64,000 bases of DNA from an uncultured Dongia sp. (GTDB lineage: Bacteria; Pseudomonadota; Alphaproteobacteria; Dongiales; Dongiaceae), in contig NZ_CAKZGO010000006.1 of the NCBI RefSeq assembly GCF_936916975.1, positions 124,001 through 188,000 on the forward strand, in the 5' to 3' direction. A model generated the notes under the pieces. It ran no database searches and was not told the DNA's origin. It worked only from the letters and a program-made list of their open reading frames with translations. Numbering within the stretch: the stretch's first letter is position 1; each line of letters starts with the position of its first letter. Positions 57,499 to 64,000 of the stretch are shown one piece after another. The translations under genes were made by a program, and so were the position numbers.

Positions 57499-59532
57499 AT
57501 GGCGGTGTTGAGCGTCAAGGAAGCGGTGGAACTGGGCGAGCGCTACGAGATTGCGCCGAGCCAGCGGCTGCCTGCCTTCGACAGCGGCATGGCCGAGGCC
57601 TATGTGGCGACAGACCGGGTCGACCCGGCGACCAAGGTCTTCTGCCTGGTCTCGCCAGGCCATCTCGCCATCCGCGGGCTGACCATCGCGCCGGCACGTA
57701 ATGCCGCCGGTGCCTATCTCATGTGGCCGGTGGCGTCGGGCATCGTTGATTGGCCGGTTGGCATCGATGGTGGCGAGGTGCTGTGGGGCCGGCGGCCGGC
57801 CTTCATCTATGCGATTCCCGCCGGCGAGAGGCTGGTCGGCGCCAATGGGCAGATGCCGCAGATGTCGGAATCGCAGCTCATCAAATCGTTCATTCAGCCG
57901 GCCATCCATCTGCTGCGCGATCTCATCCTGGTGGGTTGCCCGCACCGCGCCATCCGGCCGCAGAATCTTTTTTATCAGAGCGGCAATTCCGGCGATCTAA
58001 TGTTCGGCGAGTGCCTGGCCTCGCCGCCCGGGACCGCGCAGCCGGTGGCCTGCGAGACGGTGGACAATGCGATTTCCGATCCTGTCGGTCGCGGCGTGGG
58101 TTCGGTCGCCGACGATCTCTATGCGATCGGCGCCACGGCGCTCATGCTCTATCTGGGCCGCGATCCGGTCAGTCAGTCGACGGACGAGCAGATCATCAAC
58201 GCCAAGATCAACATGGGGTCGTTCTCGACCTTGGCCGGTGGCGAGAAACTGGCGCCAAGCCTGGCCGAGATGTTCCGTGGCCTGCTGTGCGACAAGGTCG
58301 CCGACCGCTGGACCATCAAGCATCTCGAAGGCTGGATGACCGGCGCCCATTTCAACCCGACCTTGCCCAGCATTCCGCAGCGCGCGACGCGGCCGTTGAA
58401 ATTCTGCGGTGGTGAATATCTCAACAAGCCGGCGCTGGCCCATGCCATGTCGCATCACTGGAACGAAGCCATGGTGCTGCTGACCGGCGGTGATTTCGAC
58501 AACTGGTTCAAGCGTGGCTTCGGTGACGAAAAGGCGGGCGACAAGATGCTGCGCGTGACCGGTCTCGCCAACGCCTATGGCCCGGCCTCCGGCATCCGCG
58601 ACCGCACCGTGTCGCGCTATATCATCCTGATGGGCGGTCATCTGCCGCTCTGCTACAAGGACATCCGCACCAGCCTGATGGGCATGGGCTCGATGCTGTC
58701 GCATTATTTCGAACGTTCCGAGAAGGTGCAGCAGATCGCCGAGATGATGCAGGCGCGTCTGCCCCATGCCTGGCTCGAGGAACAGGCCAATCTGCGTCCC
58801 GATCAGATGCAGCTGCGCCGCGCCTTGGAGATGATCGACAAGGTCATCGACCGGCAGGGGCCCGGCTATGGCATCGAGCGTGTGCTCTATGAGCTTGATC
58901 GCGGCACCCCCTGTAAATCGGCGCTGATCGCCGATTACTATGTGTTCACCTCGGTCGATCTGTTACCGGCCATCGATGCAGCCATTCCAGGGGCGCCCCA
59001 CGGCACGCTGCCCATGGACCGGCATATCGCCGCCTTCATTGCCGTCAACATGAAGCGCTCGATGGATAACGAGCTGCTCGGCCTTGCCAACAAGACCGAC
59101 GATATCGGCTATCGCACGGCGATCCTGCGCCTCATCGCCATCGTGCAGCGGGTCCATCAGAATTATGAACTGCCGCGCCTGGCGCAGGTGATTGTCGAGA
59201 TGCTGGAACCGGTCATCTTGGCATTCCACAACAGCGGCATGCGCGATCACATCCGCAGCGAGATCGAGAAACACGCCAAAGGCTGCCGCTTCGACGAGAT
59301 GCTGCTGCTCCTTGACCAAGACGGTGCCTTGCGCCGGGCCGATAATGACGGCTTCGCCCACGCCGTGCAGGAATTTGCCAATCTGGAGCGCGGCCGTTCC
59401 TGGCTCGCCAATGGCGGCCTCACCGAAATAACGCGCGTGCGCGGCATCGCCCAGCGCGCCGCGGCGATCACGGCGGCACTCTTCAGCAGCACGTGCGTCG
59501 CTGCCTACGGCGTCTACGCCGTGTTATTCTGA
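57499..59532 (+). CDS. Degenerate protein kinase-like membrane-anchored protein (pseudokinase)
   Basis: A 677-residue protein. Residues 15-290 resemble a bacterial Ser/Thr kinase: the catalytic loop position reads HRAIRPQN (149-156), where the Asp of HRDxKPxN is Ala, the DFG position reads MFG (168-170), and no VAIK lysine or glycine-rich loop can be placed. The DDLYAIGAT motif (205-213) of the C-lobe is conserved. Residues 300-640 are mostly helical and of unknown family. The last 24 residues form one membrane helix. A small membrane protein follows 18 bases downstream. I start at the ATG giving MAVLSVKEAV. Confidence 0.82.
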   Translation: MAVLSVKEAVELGERYEIAPSQRLPAFDSGMAEAYVATDRVDPATKVFCLVSPGHLAIRGLTIAPARNAAGAYLMWPVASGIVDWPVGIDGGEVLWGRRPAFIYAIPAGERLVGANGQMPQMSESQLIKSFIQPAIHLLRDLILVGCPHRAIRPQNLFYQSGNSGDLMFGECLASPPGTAQPVACETVDNAISDPVGRGVGSVADDLYAIGATALMLYLGRDPVSQSTDEQIINAKINMGSFSTLAGGEKLAPSLAEMFRGLLCDKVADRWTIKHLEGWMTGAHFNPTLPSIPQRATRPLKFCGGEYLNKPALAHAMSHHWNEAMVLLTGGDFDNWFKRGFGDEKAGDKMLRVTGLANAYGPASGIRDRTVSRYIILMGGHLPLCYKDIRTSLMGMGSMLSHYFERSEKVQQIAEMMQARLPHAWLEEQANLRPDQMQLRRALEMIDKVIDRQGPGYGIERVLYELDRGTPCKSALIADYYVFTSVDLLPAIDAAIPGAPHGTLPMDRHIAAFIAVNMKRSMDNELLGLANKTDDIGYRTAILRLIAIVQRVHQNYELPRLAQVIVEMLEPVILAFHNSGMRDHIRSEIEKHAKGCRFDEMLLLLDQDGALRRADNDGFAHAVQEFANLERGRSWLANGGLTEITRVRGIAQRAAAITAALFSSTCVAAYGVYAVLF

Positions 59533-59550
59533 TGGAAAGGAGGGGGACAG

Positions 59551-60051
59551 GTGGCCAGCAATAGCGACGCGAACGTCAAGGCATCCGGTCTTGGTGTGAA
59601 GCCCTGGGTCCTCATCACGCCGGTCCTGCTCATCGGCCTGGTGTTCTTGCCGAGCAGTGCCGTGATCGCCGCAGGCATGTTGCCGACGATCGTCGCGCGC
59701 GTGGTAGACACGTCCCCCGGCCACCGGCTCTCACTTACCGTGGCGTCGTTCAATTTTGTCGGCTGTCTCTATTTCCTCAATCGCATCTGGGCGCTTGGTC
59801 ACAGTGTCAGTGATATTCCGATCGTGCTCGGTGACAGCTTCGGCTGGCTCGCGGCCCTGGTCGGCGCCGGCATGGGTTGGGTTGTCTTCGGCAGCATGCC
59901 GTCCATCATCGCCCAAATCGCCCGCACCCAGACCGCCGTGCGTCTGCGCCGCATCACCGGCGATCAGGACCGCCTGGTCAAGGAATGGGGCGAATCCGTC
60001 CGCGGCATCTACGGCGTGCAAGTGGCGGTGAAGGAAGAGGGCGAGGAGTAA
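59551..60051 (+). CDS. Small membrane protein paired with the pseudokinase
   Basis: A 166-residue protein starting at GTG with a strong AAAGGAGG upstream. Three hydrophobic stretches appear at about residues 20-45, 62-85 and 95-115, followed by a cytoplasmic basic/acidic tail ending KEEGEE. I recognise no family. It lies 18 bases behind the pseudokinase gene, so they are co-transcribed and may form a complex; the pseudokinase has its own C-terminal membrane helix. No function can be assigned. Confidence 0.75.
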   Translation: MASNSDANVKASGLGVKPWVLITPVLLIGLVFLPSSAVIAAGMLPTIVARVVDTSPGHRLSLTVASFNFVGCLYFLNRIWALGHSVSDIPIVLGDSFGWLAALVGAGMGWVVFGSMPSIIAQIARTQTAVRLRRITGDQDRLVKEWGESVRGIYGVQVAVKEEGEE

Positions 60052-60411
60052 AGTAGCTGCGGCCGGCCAGCCTCACTCCAAATCGTCATGGTCGGCGAAG
60101 GCCGACCACCCACGAGTTACTTTCCGTTACTCGAAGAAATCCTCATCGCTCCGCGCCAGTCCAATCAGCCCACTCGGTTTGGGTTCGTTAGTTTTGTGAG
60201 CAATAGATCTATGCAAGCCGCAGTCTAGCTGAGGCAAACAATGGAATTCTGCGCAAGTATCAGGATTTTCGAGTGCGGCCTCTCTCTAGTATGAAAATCC
60301 TAATCGCAATTCGGAAAGAATGGAGCTCAGCCCGGCTCGTGGACCAAGATTTGACGGCGACTGCCCTCTCCCCTAGCGTTGGAACAACTCATAGGGGAAA
60401 TGAGGTTGGGG
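60052..60411 (+). other. Gene-free stretch with REP-like palindrome and protease promoter
   Basis: 360 bases without a gene. The left part has a REP-like palindrome (described separately). The right part contains TTGACG at 60351 and TAGCGT at 60374, 17 bases apart, as a promoter candidate for the protease. Between them the DNA is A/T-richer than the surroundings and holds no open frame with a ribosome binding site. Confidence 0.6.
60082..60120 (+). repeat. REP-like intergenic palindrome
   Basis: ATCGTCAT followed by GGTCGGC-GAAG-GCCGACC (60090-60107) and ACCCACGAG resembles the widespread alphaproteobacterial palindrome with the frame CGTCATGG...CCATCCACGA. Only one copy lies in this window, so repetition elsewhere in the genome is inferred from general knowledge of such elements. 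Confidence 0.5.
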
Positions 60412-61956
60412 ATGTTCAGTTTGCGCGCTTGTGCGGTACTGCTTCTGCCTATTGTGCTCGGGGGGTGCTGGGAAGCAGTGGTGATCGATCTGGGTGGTCG
60501 TCTAGTAATCGCCGGCGTCGCAGCCATTGCCGACGCGGCCACGGATGACAGCCCAAGCACACCGTCAGCGTCAAATGCCACTGCGGCGCCGGACAAATAC
60601 TGCCTGAAGGGACGTAGCGCGCAGGGCTATCAGGCGCGCAACGGCAAATGCGAGACTGGCGATCAGGCGATTACTTCGGCCCAGTATTATGCGCCCAATA
60701 TTGATCGGCAGAAGCTGGCGGCGAGCGTCGAAGCAGCTACCTACTGCCATGATTCAAAGCTGCGCATTGCTTACACGGCCGCCAGCGGCGCCTGCCGCAA
60801 CGCCGACGTCAAGATTAGCAAGGGTGAATACGATGCGCAGCGTGCGGCGCGTGAGGCGGAGAAAAACAAGCCAGTGATTCTGTCGGCATTCTGCTCGCCG
60901 GCCGCCGATACGACTCCCTATGAAGCGTTGGATGGAAAGTGCGCGGCAGGGCATCGCAAGATCAGCGAGGAGCAATATCGGCATGATAAGGCCGATATTC
61001 ATAACGCCCTAGCGAAGGGCGAACTATATTGTCTAGATCAGAAATTTGGCCTGGCCTATCAGGCAAAGAATGGCCCGTGCGTCGGATCTGACCGCCGCGT
61101 CTCGCGGGCCGAGTTTGACGATATTCGGACAAAATCCGAGCCAACGAAGAAGCAGGTAGCTGACAAGAGCCCGCCTATACCTTCTGGCAAACAAGAAGCG
61201 GCCCAAAAGAAAGATCCACCAGCACAGATTAAGTCACCAGTTCAGGAAGCGGCTATGGCACCGGTATTGCCCGGAAAGAAAGCCGAGCCGGTGATCGCGG
61301 CGCCTGCCCAACCGGTCGAGCCCGTCTTCAGCCTGCCGCCTATACCGACTTCGGCCAAGCCGACCCAGAGCGGGACAATGTTCTTCGTCAACCAAGACGG
61401 CTACGCGATCACGAATCACCACGTTGTAGAAGGTTGCAAGTGGATCGCCTATCCCGCCGAGGACGGGATGCGGCCCGGGCTGGTGCTAGATTCTGACGCA
61501 GATATCGATTTGGCGCTCATTCGCACAGAGTTAATCGACACCCCGAGTGCACGCTTGGCAAAGGACACGCCTGAGGTTGGTTCGCCATCGTATGTTGTGG
61601 GCTATCCGTTGCTCGGGACGCTGCTCGATATCAACATCACTGATGGGATCGTCGCATCGCTTAAAGGGCCGGGAGGCCATCCGCGCTATCTGCAGACGAC
61701 CGCTCCTATGCAGCATGGGAACTCCGGCGGTCCCGTCTTTGGCGAAGATGGGGCAGTCATTGGCGTGGCAGTTGGCCGCATTGAAGAAGACGCCAGTCAG
61801 AATGTGAACTTCGCGATCAAAACCTCGGAACTGTTGGTATTTCTCTCCGAAAACAAGTTGGCGCCACATTTTCAAACTTCGTCGAAGACAAAGAAGCCTC
61901 AGCAGATAGTGAAGGCGGCGCAGGAGTTTGTGTTTCCGTTGTTGTGCATGAACTGA
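60412..61956 (+). CDS. Lipoprotein trypsin-like serine protease with four Cys-x15-Cys repeats
   Basis: A 514-residue protein. A signal sequence ending in lipobox IVLGGC (Cys19) predicts lipid anchoring. Four repeats of about 32 residues each hold two Cys separated by exactly 15 residues (64/80, 112/128, 161/177, 207/223), a GxC motif and an acidic/aromatic tail. A Pro/Lys-rich linker (240-315) leads to a protease domain with His337 in TNHHV, Asp366 in DIDLALI and Ser438 in GNSGGP. No PDZ is seen. Start: ATG with GAGG five bases upstream. The C-terminal tail ends LLCMN. Confidence 0.85.
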   Translation: MFSLRACAVLLLPIVLGGCWEAVVIDLGGRLVIAGVAAIADAATDDSPSTPSASNATAAPDKYCLKGRSAQGYQARNGKCETGDQAITSAQYYAPNIDRQKLAASVEAATYCHDSKLRIAYTAASGACRNADVKISKGEYDAQRAAREAEKNKPVILSAFCSPAADTTPYEALDGKCAAGHRKISEEQYRHDKADIHNALAKGELYCLDQKFGLAYQAKNGPCVGSDRRVSRAEFDDIRTKSEPTKKQVADKSPPIPSGKQEAAQKKDPPAQIKSPVQEAAMAPVLPGKKAEPVIAAPAQPVEPVFSLPPIPTSAKPTQSGTMFFVNQDGYAITNHHVVEGCKWIAYPAEDGMRPGLVLDSDADIDLALIRTELIDTPSARLAKDTPEVGSPSYVVGYPLLGTLLDINITDGIVASLKGPGGHPRYLQTTAPMQHGNSGGPVFGEDGAVIGVAVGRIEEDASQNVNFAIKTSELLVFLSENKLAPHFQTSSKTKKPQQIVKAAQEFVFPLLCMN

Positions 61957-62017
61957 GTAGATCGGGCGCCGCTATTCATGCCCTCGCATTAGCCCGCTAT
62001 ATCGCGCAGAGAAGTAG

Positions 62018-62917
62018 TCAGTTCTTAGGTGTCAAGAAGTAGATGGGAGTTAGAGGTAGGCGCGCCCTTGCTGAATCGCTGAGATGCGCGAAGTGCTGCG
62101 TCCATAGATCGAATAGCCTTTCAGAGTCGATCAAAGTGATCTGACGTCTTTCCTGTGAACGTGCAAAATCTTCGGCATCACGAGTGAAGCCGGCAGTAGA
62201 AACGAATAGGCCCACATCGTGGTCATTGACGATAGCCAAGAACGACTTCAGCCCATCTTTATCGACCTTTTGCGCGACCCTCTTAACCTGTACTTTGATC
62301 CGAGGTGGTTTTGCGCCGAGTGGATCAGTGTAGGCGATAATGTCGACACCGCCGTCCTTACCGGGCGGGGATACCCAAGACACATGATAACCCATAGCCC
62401 GCAAGAGATCCGCAACAAGATCCTGAAACTCGTAGGGTGGCATATTGCTCAAATGCCGTGATATCTCGGCCCATGCTTGCTCTTCTGCTTGCTCGAAGGT
62501 TATCGCTGCCGAACTTGATTCATTTGGCCCATCGTCAGAAGGAACGGTGTCACTATCTTCCTTACTAGGTTGGCTAGCTTTCCAAACACGATAAAGGCGT
62601 ACGGCTTCCTTGTAGAAGGCTTCTGGGTCCCTGAACGCCTTGTAGGCGCTTAATCCAGCGTCTGTGGCAAACCAAGTCCCCTTATGCTTCGTCAGCCAGC
62701 CCGCCTTGGAACAATCAACTGTGGCAAATCTTACGATTTTTTCGAATCTGCGAGCTCCTGTTGACTCGTAGGTTCCTGCTTCATATTCGCTCAGCGTTAC
62801 TGCATCGACGAGCTGCTGCAGTGCTACCCGCGCCGGCAGGCCATCGGGGTGCTTTTCTAAGATCGCAAACAGCGCGCGAAGAAGTTCTCCGGTTCTTCTG
62901 CGGGTGATTTCTGCCAT
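62018..62917 (-). CDS. Mrr-type restriction endonuclease family protein
   Basis: A 299-residue protein. The N-terminal winged-helix Mrr_N domain (residues 1-95) includes RRFEKIVRFATVDCSKAGW. The C-terminal Mrr_cat nuclease domain (155-275) has Glu163, Asp192 in GKDGGVDIIAY and the QVK motif (210-212), giving a complete PD-(D/E)xK site. Mrr enzymes cleave methylated DNA; this one may do so or act in DNA stress. No methyltransferase is adjacent. I start at the ATG with GGGAG nine bases upstream. The gene has lower GC than its surroundings, which suggests horizontal transfer. Confidence 0.9.
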   Translation of the reverse strand: MAEITRRRTGELLRALFAILEKHPDGLPARVALQQLVDAVTLSEYEAGTYESTGARRFEKIVRFATVDCSKAGWLTKHKGTWFATDAGLSAYKAFRDPEAFYKEAVRLYRVWKASQPSKEDSDTVPSDDGPNESSSAAITFEQAEEQAWAEISRHLSNMPPYEFQDLVADLLRAMGYHVSWVSPPGKDGGVDIIAYTDPLGAKPPRIKVQVKRVAQKVDKDGLKSFLAIVNDHDVGLFVSTAGFTRDAEDFARSQERRQITLIDSERLFDLWTQHFAHLSDSARARLPLTPIYFLTPKN

Positions 62918-63226
62918 GTTTGATTGCTCCCTGATGCGTATATGCAATCTAAACTTACCCAGGTATAGCTCGGGGAGCAACGAGGACGATTCCGTATGTT
63001 TCGTCGAGAATCCTAAAGTTGGCCGCGGCGTTAGCTTTTTATGCCGATTAGACAGTGAGGCAATGCGATGCTGCAGTCGCTAAAGGCACTCAGTCACGCT
63101 CAGATCGTGATCTCCACCTGAAGTGGAGACGTCGATGGAAGCGCTACTTACCTCACTCCAACTAAAAACCCGCCCTCGGTATCGAGGGCGGGTTGATGTC
63201 AGTCTAAAACTATATCCATCGACGCT
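62918..63226 (-). other. Gene-free region between the Mrr gene and rpoH
   Basis: 309 bases. It contains the Mrr leader, a perfect 7-bp hairpin (TCTCCAC-CTGAA-GTGGAGA, 63111-63129), and the rpoH terminator. No open frame with coding character is visible. The plus-strand frame at 63123 is a shadow of rpoH. Confidence 0.6.
63163..63194 (-). terminator. Rho-independent terminator of rpoH
   Basis: On the minus strand a perfect 12-bp stem, AACCCGCCCTCG with CGAGGGCGGGTT around a 4-base loop, is followed by TTTTTAG. It lies 33 bases after the rpoH stop and is bipartite enough to act weakly on the plus strand too. Confidence 0.9.
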
Positions 63227-64000
63227 TTACGCCATCTCGCCGATCAGCTTCTGGTCGATCGCCTGTTTGCGGATCGCGCGTTGGATCTTGTCGAAGGCGC
63301 GAACCTCAATCTGGCGGACGCGTTCGCGGCTGATGCCGAACTCGGTCGAGAGATCCTCTAGCGTGGTCGGCTCATCTTTGAGGCGGCGCTCGACCAGGAT
63401 CTTGCGCTCGCGCGGGGTGAGCGAAAGCATCGCCTTGTCGAGCAGTTTTTTCCGCATGCCGAATTCCTGGTCGTCGGCGACGCGGGTTTCCTGGCTCTCG
63501 GTCTCGTCGACCAGCCAATCCTGCCACTCGCCCTCGCCATCGATGCGCAAGGGGGCGTTCAGTGAATGATCCGGCGCCATGAGGCGACGGTTCATGTTGA
63601 TCACGTCCTCTTCCGAGACCTTTAGGCGCGTCGCCACTTCGGTGACGTTCTCCGGCGTCATGTCGCCTTCTTCCAGCGCCTTGATCTGGCCTTTGACGCG
63701 GCGCAGGTTGAAGAACAGCTTCTTCTGCGACGCGGTCGTGCCGATCTTCACCAGCGACCATGAATGCAGGATGTATTCCTGGATGGCCGCGCGAATCCAC
63801 CACATGGCATAGGTGGCCAGGCGGAAGCCGCGGTCCGGATCGAAGCGCTTCACGGCCTGCATCAGGCCGACATTGCCCTCGGAGATGACTTCAGACATGG
63901 GCAGGCCATAGCCGCGATAGCCCATGGCGATCTTTGCCACGAGCCGCAGATGGCTGGTCACCATGCGGTGTGCCGCTTCCGGGTCCTGATGTTCTTCCCA
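63227..64000 (-). CDS. rpoH: RNA polymerase sigma-32 factor (5' end cut by window)
   Basis: Heat-shock sigma factor. About 257 C-terminal residues are visible out of roughly 295. Region 2 includes GLMQAVKRFDPDRGFRLATYAMWWIRAAIQEYI, and the RpoH box QKKLFFNLRR is present and distinguishes it from RpoD and RpoS. Region 4 ends with SLTPRERKILVERRLKDE and ISRERVRQIEVRAFDKIQRA. The frame stays open to base 64000, where the start lies beyond the window. A terminator follows the gene. The neighbouring accessory genes are on the other side of that terminator. Confidence 0.96.
   Translation of the reverse strand, partial: WEEHQDPEAAHRMVTSHLRLVAKIAMGYRGYGLPMSEVISEGNVGLMQAVKRFDPDRGFRLATYAMWWIRAAIQEYILHSWSLVKIGTTASQKKLFFNLRRVKGQIKALEEGDMTPENVTEVATRLKVSEEDVINMNRRLMAPDHSLNAPLRIDGEGEWQDWLVDETESQETRVADDQEFGMRKKLLDKAMLSLTPRERKILVERRLKDEPTTLEDLSTEFGISRERVRQIEVRAFDKIQRAIRKQAIDQKLIGEMA

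Noticed and set aside
63123-63569. Plus-strand open frame near the end of the window
   Set aside because: It lies opposite rpoH and contains the rpoH terminator; its Ser/Arg-rich composition is that of an antisense frame.
1-64000. CRISPR arrays, insertion sequences, tRNA or rRNA genes and prophage genes
   Set aside because: No regularly spaced repeats, transposase motifs, cloverleaf-like sequences or phage structural genes were recognised on either strand.

Overview
The window is GC-rich (mostly around 60-65% by eye), gene-dense DNA from a Gram-negative alphaproteobacterium. The gene order nuoN-birA-coaX-rnj-proS-lolC-lolD, the short ProRS without an insertion domain, a monofunctional BirA, the hisZ-purA pair and RpoH suggest a Rhodospirillales-type lineage. 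That placement is inference from gene content; there is no rRNA, tRNA or other phylogenetic marker RNA in the window.

Layout. (1) 1-13122: complex I operon from nuoC (start missing) to nuoN, tightly coupled by overlapping starts and stops. (2) 13119-21651: birA, coaX and rnj, a convergent membrane protein of unknown role, a small secreted protein, proS and the lolC/lolD lipoprotein exporter. (3) 21653-26637: two Tat-exported PhoX-family proteins and an unknown gene. Each is preceded by PhoB-box-like 11-bp repeats, so this looks like a phosphate-starvation block. (4) 26833-32391: dnaE, a cytochrome P460/DUF6130 pair and an outer-membrane beta-barrel protein. (5) 32641-43620: a housekeeping block for translation, isoprenoids and envelope (rpsB, tsf, pyrH, frr, uppS, cdsA, dxr, rseP, bamA, skp, fabZ). 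It lacks the lpxD, lpxA and lpxB genes that normally accompany bamA and fabZ. (6) 43617-47274: a MocR regulator with azlCD, divergent from a DUF1127 protein and a PhzF-family protein. (7) 47454-49914: hisZ and purA. (8) 49915-54923: a TetR/MaoC/MFS operon divergent from a thiolase, with a near-perfect 18-bp palindrome between them, followed by an aromatic ammonia-lyase homologue that lacks the MIO-forming triad. (9) 55075-57354: a DUF900 hydrolase, a DUF992 protein and a flavodoxin-fold oxidoreductase. (10) 57499-62917: an accessory stretch with a degenerate protein kinase ending in a membrane anchor, a small membrane protein, a lipoprotein serine protease with four Cys-x15-Cys repeats, and an Mrr-type endonuclease in lower-GC DNA. 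(11) 63227-64000: rpoH, cut by the window end.

The most unusual items are the MIO-less lyase homologue (53493-54923), the triple-defective pseudokinase with its membrane partner (57499-60051), the Cys-repeat protease lipoprotein (60412-61956), the lpx-free bamA-skp-fabZ cluster, and the three-gene putative Pho block that includes an unknown protein. No CRISPR array, insertion sequence, prophage or tRNA was seen.
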